Assembly (NCBI GenBank): GCA_963819845.1
Contig: CAWFXQ010000008.1
Location: 62,001-126,000, forward strand
Direction of reading: 5' to 3'
From: DATAGF01 sp963819845
Lineage (GTDB): Bacteria > Actinomycetota > Thermoleophilia > Miltoncostaeales > Miltoncostaeaceae
Length of the DNA: 64,000 bases
Positions 35,807 to 44,414 of this stretch are shown one piece after another. Every line of letters starts with the position of its first letter. Positions within the stretch are counted from its first letter, which is position 1. The notes below the pieces were generated by a model that did no database searches, was not told where the DNA came from, and saw only the letters and a list, made by a program, of their open reading frames with translations. The position numbers were made by a program, and so were the translations under genes.

Positions 35807-35989
35807 GGGCACGCGAGAACCCGTCGGGGCAGCAGCTCGAACGACGCGCGGTGGCGCGGAGTGATCGCGTCGAAGTGGCCTGGTCTCTCGCGACCTGGCT
35901 CATCGGGAGCGTCCCGGCGCGAGGCTTGCGGTCCCGGGCGATGTGTGGGCGTATGAGGGGCGACCGGATTCCGAGCTGGAGCGCCTCCC

Positions 35990-36268
35990 ATGAGCATCGT
36001 CGTTCGCTTCACCCCCGCGGGTCTGACGGCCGAGCAGTACGGCAGGGCCGTCCGCATGCTGGAGGACCAGGGGGCCTTCCCTCCCGAGGGCCTCGACTAC
36101 CACGTCTGCTTCGGCTCGGACGGTGACCTCCGGGTCAGCGAGATCTGGGACTCGGAGGAGCAGTTCGAGGCGTTCGGGAAGCGCCTCACTCCGGTGCTCG
36201 CCGAGGTCGGGATCACGGCCGAGGACCCCCCGGCGCACTTCGAGGTCCACAACATCTTCAAGCGCTAG
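35990..36268 (+). CDS. Small dimeric alpha-beta barrel protein
   Basis: 92 residues, ATG. Pattern 'MSIVVRFTPAGLTAEQYGRAVRMLEDQGAFPPEGLDYHVCFGSDGDLRVSEIWDSEEQFEAF' is of the ferredoxin-like antibiotic-biosynthesis-monooxygenase/EthD-like kind. No catalytic residue can be assigned. It follows 183 non-coding bases after the GlxA gene. The preceding gap and the following ~200 bases show no other gene. Confidence 0.7.
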   Translation: MSIVVRFTPAGLTAEQYGRAVRMLEDQGAFPPEGLDYHVCFGSDGDLRVSEIWDSEEQFEAFGKRLTPVLAEVGITAEDPPAHFEVHNIFKR

Positions 36269-36476
36269 CCTGCCGCGTCGTCGCATGCCACCAGTGCCGC
36301 TCAGAGTGGCTTGGCGGCGGCGGTTCCAAGGTCACTGTCACTCCCCAGCAACGTGTCCCGCAACGTCGCTGCGACCCCGAAGGGCGTCCTGGCCGGTCGG
36401 TCGGTCGGAAGTCTCATCGCCACGGCTCGGGCTGCCCCGGTCGTCGCTCTGCCGGCGGGCGCGCCCGCGCCAACCC
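36269..36476. other. Non-coding gap before the lut remnant
   Basis: About 208 bases; no gene, no clear hairpin. Base composition is less GC-skewed than the neighbouring genes. I see no specific element here. Confidence 0.4.
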
Positions 36477-37102
36477 TCAGGCGGTGACGATCACCTCGAG
36501 GGTGCGAGGGCCATGGACGCCCTCGACGCGGCGTGCTCGATGTCCGAGGTCGCCGACGGCCCCGAGATCAGGGTCAGCGGGTGCCCCGACGCGATCGCTC
36601 GGGCCAGGGCGGCGATCGCGTCGGGCACCCCGGCGACCACCTGGGCCGCCTCGACCACGCAGACGTGGAGGTCGGGCACCAGGGAGAGCGCGCGGCGCCC
36701 GGAGGTCCCGGCACCGTCGAGCACGATGGTCCCGGTGTCGGCGATCGCCAGGGCGCAGCCGGTGAGCACACCGTCGATCCGATCGAGCGCGCGGGCCGAC
36801 AGGGGCGGATCGTCGACGACAAGCTCCGGGCCCCCTGGGTGCCACGGCAGCCCGGGGGGCACCACGATCCTGCGCGCCCCGAGCGCCCGTGCGCGGTCGG
36901 TCACCAGGGCTGCGACGTCGCCGGGAGGCACCCGATGGACCGTCGCCTGGTACTCGGCGACCCGTTCGCAGAAGAGGGCGACCGGCTCGGCGACGCCTGC
37001 CTCCCCCGCGCCGCGGTAGGCGCGCGGCACCTCGGGCACGTCCAACGCCTCGCCCAGGGCCCGGCGCACCCGGGCGAACACCTCAGCCCGCGCGTCGGCC
37101 AC
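36477..37102 (-). CDS. lutC: LutC-like (DUF162) lactate utilisation protein, frameshifted C-terminus
   Basis: GTG start 'MADARAEVFARVRRALGEALDVPEVPRAY'. DUF162/LUD domain with 'RRIVVPPGLPWHPGG', 'VDGVLTGCALAIADTGTIVLDG' type core and the near-terminal 'LTLISGPSATSDIEH'. Family members then end 'RVEGVHGPRTLEVIVTA'; that sequence is present but two bases out of frame after 36535, and the printed frame stops at 36491 instead of 36477. LutC works with LutA and LutB to oxidise L-lactate to pyruvate. It overlaps lutB by 20 bases. No lutA in the window. Confidence 0.75.
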
Positions 37103-38135
37103 GCCACCACTCTCGGAAGCTCTGGCGGGGCACCTCGGGCAGCTCGCGCATCGCGCTCCAGCGCGACAGCAGGGCCTCGGCCACCGGCCCACGCCCCAGG
37201 CGGGCGAGCCGCTGGGCGCGCTCGTAGCGCCCGCGCGAGCGGAATGTCGCGGCGATCGCGTCCATCGCGAGCCGCTCGGGGTCGAGGCGCCCCTTCTCCT
37301 CCCGCACGACCCGGCCGCGCAGGTGCACGAGCACAGTCGGGATGTCGATCTTCACCGGGCACACCTCGAGGCACGCCCCGCACAGCGACGAGGCGAAGGG
37401 CAGCGTCGGAGCAGCGTGCAGTCCCGCGAGCATGGGGGTCAAGATCGCTCCGATCGGCCCGGGGTAGACCGACTCGTAGGCGTGCCCGCCGGTGCGCGTG
37501 TAGACCGGGCAGACGTTGAGGCACGCCGAGCACCGGATGCAGTGGAGCGCCTGACGCCCGAGCTCGTCGGCGAGGACGTCCGTGCGGCCGTTGTCGAGCA
37601 GGACCAGGTGGAACTCCTGCGGCCCGTCGCCCGGGTGCACCCCCGTCCACATCGAGGTGTAGGGGCTCATCCGCTCCCCGGTGGCCGAGCGCGACAGGAG
37701 CTGCAGGAACACCTCCAGGTCCCGCCACTCCGGGAGCAGCTTCTCGATGCCCATGACGGTCACGAGCACCTCGGGCAGCGTCGTGCACATGCGCCCGTTG
37801 CCCTCGGACTCGACCACGCACACCGTCCCGGTCTCGGCGATCCCGAAGTTCGCCCCGCTGACGGCCATGGGGGTTGAGAGGAACTTCTCGCGCAGGTGCA
37901 GGCGGGCTGCCTCGGCGAGGGCGGCCGGCTCGTCGGAGAGGGTGCGCCCGGACGCGATGGTCGCCTCGAAGAGCCGCCGGATCTCCGCGCGGTTGCGATG
38001 GATCGCCGGGACCAGGATGTGCGACGACCAGTCGCCCGCGAGCTGGTTGATGAGCTCGGCCAGGTCGGTCTCGACAGCGGCGATCCCCTCGGCGAACGCG
38101 TCGGTGTCGGGGGCCAGGAACGTAACCGACGCCAT
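37083..38135 (-). CDS. lutB: LutB-like iron-sulfur protein, N-terminally truncated
   Basis: 350 residues versus about 470 in the family. Intact middle and C-terminus: 'VETDLAELINQLAGDWSSHILVPAIHRNRAEI', the two ferredoxin clusters 'CIRCSACLNVCPVYTRTGGHAY' and 'CGACLEVCPVKIDIPTVLVHLRG', then a 4Fe4S-linked tail. The first ~110 residues, containing the KSKSM-like loop, are missing; instead the frame starts 'MASVTFLAPDTDAF' behind a GAGGGGAGG ribosome site. It may be non-functional without LutA, or a distinct short form. Confidence 0.75.
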   Translation of the reverse strand: MASVTFLAPDTDAFAEGIAAVETDLAELINQLAGDWSSHILVPAIHRNRAEIRRLFEATIASGRTLSDEPAALAEAARLHLREKFLSTPMAVSGANFGIAETGTVCVVESEGNGRMCTTLPEVLVTVMGIEKLLPEWRDLEVFLQLLSRSATGERMSPYTSMWTGVHPGDGPQEFHLVLLDNGRTDVLADELGRQALHCIRCSACLNVCPVYTRTGGHAYESVYPGPIGAILTPMLAGLHAAPTLPFASSLCGACLEVCPVKIDIPTVLVHLRGRVVREEKGRLDPERLAMDAIAATFRSRGRYERAQRLARLGRGPVAEALLSRWSAMRELPEVPRQSFREWWRGRRAG

Positions 38136-38351
38136 GGACAGCCTCCCCTCGCGCGAGCCGGGACCACGATCCTAAGTTCTCACGAACAGGGATCGCCCGA
38201 CGTGGTTCGTGCCGGATTCCCGGCGATGGGCGAGAAGGATCGAATCTTTCGTGAGACGCCTTCAGACGCTTTCCTGCGCTCGCCAGCGTGCAGGGCATGT
38301 GCACGGGCGTACCGAAGCTAGGGTTGGACTCCGTACCGTGGAGGAGCACAC

Positions 38352-38828
38352 ATGTCCGGTGAGGAGTGGGCGCTCGCCGCGTCCGTCGTGTTCGCGGGGC
38401 TCTGGTCTGGCCTCTTGGGGATGCTGACGCTGGTCATGCACCCGATGCTCACAGCGATGGACGGCCCGGACTTCGAGCGCTTCTTGCGAGCGTTCCTTCC
38501 GACTGCGAGGAAGGCCTGGTTCAACTATGTCTGCGCGATCGGGATGGCCATCGCGCCGATCGTCGCGCTCGTGACCCTCTGGGACGATCCGGGCTCCGCT
38601 CCATTCGTGCTCACCGCGATCGGCCTGGCCGCTGTGATCGTCGGTGTGTACATCATCTCCAACGTGTGGAAGAACCCGCACTACGACGTGATGCTGGCCT
38701 GGGACCCCGAGGCGATGCCAGCGGACTGGGAGGCGGGGCGGCGGCGCTACCTCGCGCTCAACTGGATCCAAGCCGCGGCGACCTGGACGGCGTTCGCCCT
38801 GTTTCTGTTGGCTCTGGTCTCCCTCTAG
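38352..38828 (+). CDS. DUF1772-like four-helix membrane protein
   Basis: 158 residues, ATG with GGAGGAGC site. Four membrane segments (about 8-30, 55-75, 85-105, 132-154) with 'LWSGLLGMLTLVMHPMLTAMDGPDFERFLRAFLPTARKAWFNYVCAI' between the first two, the look of DUF1772/anthrone oxygenase-like membrane proteins. Function unknown. Codon use here is less extreme in GC than in flanking genes, suggesting a gene acquired more recently. Confidence 0.65.
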   Translation: MSGEEWALAASVVFAGLWSGLLGMLTLVMHPMLTAMDGPDFERFLRAFLPTARKAWFNYVCAIGMAIAPIVALVTLWDDPGSAPFVLTAIGLAAVIVGVYIISNVWKNPHYDVMLAWDPEAMPADWEAGRRRYLALNWIQAAATWTAFALFLLALVSL

Positions 38829-38864
38829 GCGGCCCGCAGCACGCGCAGCGCGCGGGAATGAGGG

Positions 38865-39033
38865 TCACTGAAGGCGCTGAATGATCGTCAGCGGGACGGT
38901 CGAGTCGGCCGCCCGCAGGGCATCGCGCCCCCCCGACCGTCACCAGGACGGCCAGCAGCGCGCCGAGGCTCAGGGCCGCGCCGATGATGGTGGCGAGGGC
39001 GGCGGCGATCTCCAGGCCGGTGAGGTCGTCCAC
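38865..39033 (-). CDS. Small single-pass membrane protein, probable C7-run frameshift
   Basis: GTG start 'MDDLTGLEIAAALATIIGA' and a membrane helix 'LSLGALLAVLVTV'. At 38928-38934 a run of seven C (on this strand G) precedes; removing one base gives 'VGGRDALRAADSTVPLTIIQRLQ' and a stop at 38865, a sensible 55-residue protein. As printed the frame wanders on, antisense to the membrane gene. The base loss/gain in a homopolymer is typical of sequencing error. Family unknown. Confidence 0.4.
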
Positions 39034-39440
39034 CTCCGCCCGGTTCGCCGACGCGCCCCGGGGGTCCTGTCGGCCAGCGACGCGCCCGCGTGGCTGAGAG
39101 CCCGCCTGCGGCGCCTACCCGGAGTGGCAACCGACCCTGGCGGCGCGCTCGTCGAGACCCGGCCCCGGGCTCGCCAGCGCCCGCCACGCCGCCCCGGGGC
39201 TCCGGGGCCGACCCCGGACGACCCCTCGGGCTACGATCCGGCCCCGCGCGCGCGGGCGCGCGCGAGGCGACGGCGGCGGACCGAAGGTCGTGCGCCCCCC
39301 ATCTGGATGCGCTCCCCGGGGTTCGCCCCCCGTGAACCCCCCGGCGGCCTCGCGGCGGCCCTGGGGCGCTCTCGCGGCCCCGGGCGCAGACCCGCCCCGA
39401 GACCGCCGGACCGCGCTCGCCATGCGCGATCTGGCGGGAG
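39034..39440. other. Gene-free interval before tRNA-Thr
   Basis: About 407 bases of extremely GC-rich sequence with an alternating GC/CGCG run near 39241-39265. Open frames here are low-complexity Arg/Gly/Pro shadows with no start or ribosome site. Nothing supported. Confidence 0.4.
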
Positions 39441-39514
39441 AGCCGGAGCCCGGATTCGAACCGGGGACCTGCCGCTTACAAGGCGGCTGCTCTGACCAGC
39501 TGAGCTACTCCGGC
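39441..39514 (-). tRNA. tRNA-Thr (anticodon TGT)
   Basis: Cloverleaf on the minus strand: 7-bp acceptor stem GCCGGAG/CTCCGGC, D arm with GCTCAGCTGGTCAGAGCA, anticodon stem CCGC/GCGG around loop CTTGTAA giving anticodon TGT (reads ACA), and T arm with GGTTCGAATCC. The discriminator is T; no CCA is encoded. The gene lies between two non-overlapping protein genes and is a possible integration site, though no integrase is nearby. Confidence 0.93.
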
Positions 39515-39573
39515 GCCGCCACCGGAGGGTAGCGGCGCCGGAGGTGCGGTTACGCCCCGGGCCTGAGCGGCCC

Positions 39574-40227
39574 CTACCCCTCGCCCGTCCCCGCCAGGTG
39601 GCGGGCGAAGGGGAGGGCGCCGATCAGCAGGACCGCGGCGCCGATGCCGGCGCCCACGGTCTGCGAGACCAGCAGGGAGAGGAAGATGATCGCCGCGCCC
39701 AGGGCGATCGCCCACCCCGCCTGGCGCGCCACCGGGCTGCGCTGCACCAGCGCGAGGCCGATCATGAACAGGCCGACGGCCATGATCTCGGGCGCGTAGA
39801 CGAGGGGGCGCAGGACGCCCGACTGCAGGCCGTCCCACGCCTCGGCCGCGCCCGGGCCGAGCAGCGGGTCGCCGGCGTCGTCGGCCAGCTGAGCCCCGTG
39901 GAGGCCGCGGACGGCGGCGCTCGCCACCAGTCCGATGGCCCCCGCGCCGGCGAGGATGCGGCCGGACAGGGAGCCCACCTGGCTGGTCTCGCGCACCAGG
40001 TTCCCCAGGGCGATGGACGCCGGCACCATGAGGGCGGCGCCGATCAGGATCAGGGTCCACGCCGCGATCCAGCGGCCCGAGGCCGCGTCGATCTCGGCCA
40101 GCTCCTGCTCGGGCGTCCCGTCGGGGCGCGGCAGGATCAGCCAGCCGAGCGCGAGCAGCGCCGGCGCGAAGGCCACCGAGGCCGCGGCGAGGCCCCGCTC
40201 GGCCGACTCGGTGGGGACGTGGGCCAC
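39574..40227 (-). CDS. Six-helix integral membrane protein (DUF4386-like)
   Basis: 217 residues, GTG. Six membrane segments with a long first loop ('LPRPDGTPEQELAEIDAASGRW') and 'ILAGAGAIGLVASAAVRGLHG'. General layout fits DUF4386-type membrane proteins; no catalytic motif. Its start lies 4 bases after the stop of the upstream FAD oxidoreductase, so it ends the nagZ-moeA operon. Confidence 0.65.
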   Translation of the reverse strand: MAHVPTESAERGLAAASVAFAPALLALGWLILPRPDGTPEQELAEIDAASGRWIAAWTLILIGAALMVPASIALGNLVRETSQVGSLSGRILAGAGAIGLVASAAVRGLHGAQLADDAGDPLLGPGAAEAWDGLQSGVLRPLVYAPEIMAVGLFMIGLALVQRSPVARQAGWAIALGAAIIFLSLLVSQTVGAGIGAAVLLIGALPFARHLAGTGEG

Positions 40228-40230
40228 CGC

Positions 40231-41682
40231 TCAGCTCCCCGGGGTCGTTGCGTGATCAGGCAACGAGTCGGCCTCGGCGAGGGCCCGCCCGATCGGGAAG
40301 AGCTGGGAGGCCGCCTGCTGCACGGCGATGCTGGTCGTGGGGTAGGCGTGGATCGCCTGGGCCAGGCGGCCGGCGAAGGCGCGGGACTGCATGGCGAGCA
40401 CGACCTCGTGCAGCAGCTCGCCGGCGCGCGGGCCGACGATGTGGGCGCCGACGACCTCCCCTCCCCCGAGCCGCCCGCCGATGCGGCGGCCGGCGGTGAC
40501 GAGCTTCACCAGCCCGGCCGTCTCCCCGAGCATCCGGGCCCGGTCAACCCGGCTCATGGGGAATCGCACCACCTCGACGTGCCCGTGCTCGTCGCGCGCC
40601 TGCTGCTCGGTGAGGCCGACGCGCGCCACCTCGGGGTCGAGGAAGGTGACCCAGGGCACGACCCGGTAGTCGGCCTTCTGCTTCTTCCCCGCGGCGTTCT
40701 GGCCGGCGATGCGGCCCTCGTACGACGCGACGTGCGTGAACAGGTAGCGGCCGGTGACGTCGCCGGCCGCGAAGACGTGCGGCGCCGAGGTACGCATGCG
40801 CTCGTCGACCGCGACGCCGGCGGCGTCGTGCGCGACGCCGAGCGCGTCGAGGCCCATGCCGCCCACGCGCGGGCGCCGGCCGCTCGCCACGAGGACGGCG
40901 TCGGCGTCGAGGTCGTCCTCGCCCTCCGGCCCGGCGGCCCGCACCGCGATCGCCCCGTCGCGCCGCGCGACGCCGGCGGCGGTCGTGCGCAGGCGCACGT
41001 CGATGCCCTCGCCGGCCAGGATCTCGGCGACGAGCGCCGCGACCTCGGGGTCCTCCTTGGCCAGCAGCTGCCCGCCGCGCTGCAGCACGGTGACCCGGCT
41101 GCCGATGCGGCCGAAGGCCTGCGCGAGCTCGAGCCCGATCGGCCCGCCGCCGAGCACGACCATGCGGTCGGGTAGCTCGGTCAGCGAGAACACCGTCTCG
41201 TTGGTGAGGTGGGGCACGTCCTCGAGGCCGATGCCCTCCGGCACGGCCGGGTCGCTGCCGGTGGCCACCACCGCGCGCGCGAAGCGGTGGAGCGCGCCGC
41301 CGACCTCCGCCTCGTGTGCGCCGGTGAAGCGCAGCGCGCCGCGGCGCAGGGCGATGCCGGCCTCCTCGAACAGCTCGGGGCGGTCGTCGCGGCTGATGTC
41401 GGCGATCACCGCGTCCTTGTGGGCCATGAGGGCCGGGAAGTCGAGCCGCAGGCCGTCGGCCCGGATGCCGAGGCGCCCCCCGCGGCCGACGTCGCGATAG
41501 AGCTTGGCCACCTCGATGATCGCCTTGCTCGGGACGCAGCCGGTGTAGGTGCACTCCCCGCCCAGCGCCGCCTCGCGCTCGACCAGCACGACGCGGGCGC
41601 CCTCGAGCGCCGCCGCTCGTGCGGCGGTCATCCCCGCGGTGCCGCCGCCCACCACGAGCACGTCCCAGCTCTCAGCGGCCAC
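40231..41682 (-). CDS. FAD-dependent pyridine nucleotide-disulfide oxidoreductase (mercuric reductase/LpdA-like)
   Basis: 483 residues. FAD loop 'VLVVGGGTAGMTAARAAA', redox Cys pair C44/C49 in 'GGECTYTGCVPSK', NAD loop 'MVVLGGGPIGLELAQAFGRIG', 'VFAAGDVTG', and dimerisation domain ending 'HAYPTTSIAVQQAA'. The C-terminal His is present but the Glu of the His-Glu dyad of true lipoamide dehydrogenases is replaced by Ala/Val-type residues, so it is more like the uncharacterised actinobacterial LpdA/mercuric-reductase-like group. GTG start. Confidence 0.88.
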   Translation of the reverse strand: MAAESWDVLVVGGGTAGMTAARAAALEGARVVLVEREAALGGECTYTGCVPSKAIIEVAKLYRDVGRGGRLGIRADGLRLDFPALMAHKDAVIADISRDDRPELFEEAGIALRRGALRFTGAHEAEVGGALHRFARAVVATGSDPAVPEGIGLEDVPHLTNETVFSLTELPDRMVVLGGGPIGLELAQAFGRIGSRVTVLQRGGQLLAKEDPEVAALVAEILAGEGIDVRLRTTAAGVARRDGAIAVRAAGPEGEDDLDADAVLVASGRRPRVGGMGLDALGVAHDAAGVAVDERMRTSAPHVFAAGDVTGRYLFTHVASYEGRIAGQNAAGKKQKADYRVVPWVTFLDPEVARVGLTEQQARDEHGHVEVVRFPMSRVDRARMLGETAGLVKLVTAGRRIGGRLGGGEVVGAHIVGPRAGELLHEVVLAMQSRAFAGRLAQAIHAYPTTSIAVQQAASQLFPIGRALAEADSLPDHATTPGS

Positions 41683-41748
41683 GCGTCTCCTCCCCCAGGA
41701 TCCCGGCGATCTCCGGTCGCATCGTCCCCGCCTCCCTTTACGGGTGGC

Positions 41749-42960
41749 CTACGCCAGCCGGCAGGTGCGGACCTCCTCGCCCGCAGCGACCTCGCGCCGC
41801 GCGGCGTTGACGACGGCGAGGTGGGTCGCGCCCGCCAGCGAGGTGAGCGCGTGCGAGCCCTGGCGCGGCAGCGGCCGCAGCGCGCCGTCCTCTTCGACGC
41901 ACCGCACCAGCTCGGTGCGAGGGGTGTGCTTGAGGTAGCGGTCGGCCATCGGCATGCGGCGCTCCCACGAGTCGCCGCGCCCCAGCAGCGGACGGCCGAA
42001 GGCGTGGAAGCAGACCGCCGCCGAGACCGGGTTGCCGGGCAGGCCGAGGACGAGCTGGTCGCCGCGGCGGCCCAGCCAGAGCGGGTGGCCCGGCCGGATC
42101 TCGACGCCGTAGAGCACCTCGCGCACCCCGCAGGCCTCGAGGGCCGGCCGCAGGTGGTCGTGGCGCCCCACCGACACCCCGCCGCTCGTCACCAGCAGGT
42201 CGGGCGGCTCGCCGTCGCGGCCGTCAAGGAGGCCGGCCACGCGGCGGACGGTGGCCTCGCGGTCGTCGGCGACGACGGCGAGCGCCACGACCCGGGCGCC
42301 GGCCGCCTCGGCCTGGGCCGCCACGCCCGGGCGGTTGGCGTCGAAGACCTGGCCGGGGCCGAGCTCGCCGCCCGCCGCGACGACCTCGTCGCCGCTGCCG
42401 AGCACGGCGACCCGGGGCGCCCGGACGCAGGCGACCCGAGCATGCCCCGCGCCGGCCACGACCGCCACCTCGTGGGGCGCCACGACGGCTCCGGCGCGCA
42501 GGAGCCCCTGCCCCGTGTGGACGTCCTCGCCGCGGCGGCGCACGAACGCTCCCGGCGCCGGCGGGGCGAGGGCGCGCACCCCCTCCCCCTCCTCGGCGGC
42601 ATCCTCCACCGGCACGATCGCGTCGGCGCCCTCGGGCAGCTCGGCGCCGGTCGAGATGCGGATCGCCTCACCGGCCTCCAGCCGGCCCGCGAACGGCGCC
42701 CCCGCCCGGCTCTCACCCGCCAGCCGCAGCGGCCCTCCCGACGCCGCCTCGGCCGCCCGCACCGCGTAGCCGTCCATGGCCGAGTTGGTGAACGCCGGGT
42801 GGTCGCCGCGGGCGCGCACGTCCTCGGCGAGGATGCGGCCCGCGAGCGCCTCGAGCGCCACCGGCTCGGCGGGGAGGAGCAGCGCGAGCGCCCGCACCTC
42901 GGCCAGCGCCTCGTCGAAGGTGACGTCGCGGCGGCCGGTCCCGGGCACGGCGCGGATCAT
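41749..42960 (-). CDS. moeA: Molybdopterin molybdotransferase
   Basis: 403 residues. MoeA domains in order: 'HPAFTNSAMDGYAVRA' (domain I), 'ISTGAELPEGADAIVPVEDA' (II), 'RVAVLGSGDEVV' with 'FDANRPG' and 'VTSGGVSVGRHDHL' (III, MPT-binding) and a C-terminal domain IV. Inserts molybdate into adenylylated molybdopterin. ATG overlaps the nagZ stop (ATGA). No mog/moaC genes nearby and no evident riboswitch upstream. Confidence 0.92.
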   Translation of the reverse strand: MIRAVPGTGRRDVTFDEALAEVRALALLLPAEPVALEALAGRILAEDVRARGDHPAFTNSAMDGYAVRAAEAASGGPLRLAGESRAGAPFAGRLEAGEAIRISTGAELPEGADAIVPVEDAAEEGEGVRALAPPAPGAFVRRRGEDVHTGQGLLRAGAVVAPHEVAVVAGAGHARVACVRAPRVAVLGSGDEVVAAGGELGPGQVFDANRPGVAAQAEAAGARVVALAVVADDREATVRRVAGLLDGRDGEPPDLLVTSGGVSVGRHDHLRPALEACGVREVLYGVEIRPGHPLWLGRRGDQLVLGLPGNPVSAAVCFHAFGRPLLGRGDSWERRMPMADRYLKHTPRTELVRCVEEDGALRPLPRQGSHALTSLAGATHLAVVNAARREVAAGEEVRTCRLA

Positions 42961-44000
42961 CGCAGGCGCTCGCGCAGGGCGATGGCGCGCCCGACTGCCG
43001 CCTCGGCCCGCGCTCGCGCGCCGGGGTCGGAGGCGATCTCGTCGCGCAGCGCCGCAGCGGCCGCGACGCCGTTCCCCAGGCCGGTGTAGATCACCAGGTC
43101 GCTGCCCGCCGCCGTCGCGCGCACGGCGACCGCGCCGGGGCCACCGACCGGGGCGAGGGCGGGCGTGTCGAGGGCGTCGGTCACCGTCACCCCGTCGAAC
43201 CCGAGCCGCCCGCGCAGCTCGCCGGTGGCGATCCGGCGCGACAGGGCGGCCGGCGCGGCCGGGTCGAGCGCCGGGTAGACCGCCGTGCCGAGCATCACCA
43301 TCGGCAGGCCGCGCCGGATCAGCGCCCCGAAGGGGGCCATATCGACCGCGCGCAGCTCGCGCGCGGGCAGGTCGATTCGCACCGGCGCGGCGTCGGTCGT
43401 CTCGGTCGCGGCGCCCAGGCCGGGGAAGTGCTTGGCCGTCGCCGCGACGCCCGCGCTCCGCAGCCCCTCCGCGAACGCGCCCCCCGCGGCCGCGACGGCC
43501 CGCGCAGACGTGCCGAACAGGCGCCCGTCGCGGGCGAGGGCGGAGCCGGGCCGGGCCACGTCCACGACGGGCGCGAGATCGACGTTGGCGCCGACGCCGC
43601 GCAGCAGCCGCCCGGCGGCCCTCCCCGCGCGCCGTGCCGCGGCGGCCCCGGCCGCGCCGATCTCCTCGGCCCGCTCCTCCGGCGGGCCGGGGAGCCGGCG
43701 CACGAGCCCGCCTTCCTGATCGATCATCACCAGCAGGGGGGCGCGCAGGCCGGCCGGTCGCGGGAGCGACTGCAGGCGGGCGATCAGCGCGCGGGCGCCC
43801 TCGCGGCCGGCGATGTTGCCGCCCAGCAGCAGCACCGCCCCGGCCTGCCCGTCGCGGATGCGCGCCGTCAGCTGCGCCGGCGGCTCGGTGCCCGGGAAGC
43901 CGTAGACGACCTGCTGGCCCGCGAGCTGGGCCGGTGTGAGGTCGGCCGCCGTGGCCGGCGCGACAGCCACGAGCAGCGCGGTGACGAGGCCGCCGATCAC
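42957..44000 (-). CDS. Beta-N-acetylhexosaminidase, GH3 (NagZ-like)
   Basis: 347 residues. Signal-like N-terminus 'MIGGLVTALLVAVAPATAADL' then GH3 TIM barrel: 'AGAVLLLGGNIAG', 'LVMIDQEGGLVRRLPG', 'AKHFPGLGAATETTD' (substrate His motif KHFPGxG) and the nucleophile Asp in 'FDGVTVTDALD'. Probably cleaves N-acetylglucosamine from cell-wall fragments or glycans outside the membrane, unlike cytoplasmic NagZ. GTG start; overlaps moeA by 4 bases, an unusual partnership. Confidence 0.85.
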   Translation of the reverse strand: MIGGLVTALLVAVAPATAADLTPAQLAGQQVVYGFPGTEPPAQLTARIRDGQAGAVLLLGGNIAGREGARALIARLQSLPRPAGLRAPLLVMIDQEGGLVRRLPGPPEERAEEIGAAGAAAARRAGRAAGRLLRGVGANVDLAPVVDVARPGSALARDGRLFGTSARAVAAAGGAFAEGLRSAGVAATAKHFPGLGAATETTDAAPVRIDLPARELRAVDMAPFGALIRRGLPMVMLGTAVYPALDPAAPAALSRRIATGELRGRLGFDGVTVTDALDTPALAPVGGPGAVAVRATAAGSDLVIYTGLGNGVAAAAALRDEIASDPGARARAEAAVGRAIALRERLR

Positions 44001-44012
44001 GGCCGCGCCAGA

Positions 44013-44414
44013 CTACCCCTCCCCGTCCCCCTCGCGCTGCGCGAAGTCGAGCGAGGCCGAGTTGATGCAGTAGCGCAGGCCCGTGGGCCGCGGCCCGTCG
44101 GGGAAGACGTGCCCCAGGTGGGCCCCGCAGCTGCGGCAGACGACCTCGGTGCGGTCCATGCCGAGGCTGCCGTCCGCGCGGTCCTCGACGGCATCGGCCT
44201 CGGCGGGCTCGTAGAAGCTCGGCCAGCCGGTTCCCGACTCGAACTTGGTCGCCGAGTCGAACACGGGCTCGCCGCAGACGACGCAGCGGTAGACGCCGTC
44301 CTCGTGGTGGTCGGCGTAGAGGCCGGTGAACGGCCTCTCGGTGGCTCCCTCCTGGGTGACGGCATACTGCTCGGGTGTGAGGCGCTCGCGAAGCTCGGCG
44401 CGGTCGTCGGCCAT
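44013..44414 (-). CDS. msrB: Peptide-methionine (R)-S-oxide reductase
   Basis: 133 residues. Zinc ligands CxxC in 'RCVVCGEPVF' and 'VCRSCGAHLGHVFPDGP', substrate loop 'FESGTGWPSF' and catalytic Cys in 'GLRYCINSASLDF'. Reduces methionine-R-sulfoxide in proteins. The ATG (CAT at 44412-44414) interlocks with the ATG of the divergent NlpC/P60 gene. Ends 13 bases from the nagZ start. Confidence 0.95.
   Translation of the reverse strand: MADDRAELRERLTPEQYAVTQEGATERPFTGLYADHHEDGVYRCVVCGEPVFDSATKFESGTGWPSFYEPAEADAVEDRADGSLGMDRTEVVCRSCGAHLGHVFPDGPRPTGLRYCINSASLDFAQREGDGEG

Noticed and set aside
39115..39423. 102-codon frame upstream of tRNA-Thr
   Set aside because: Arg/Gly/Pro low-complexity composition and no ribosome site.
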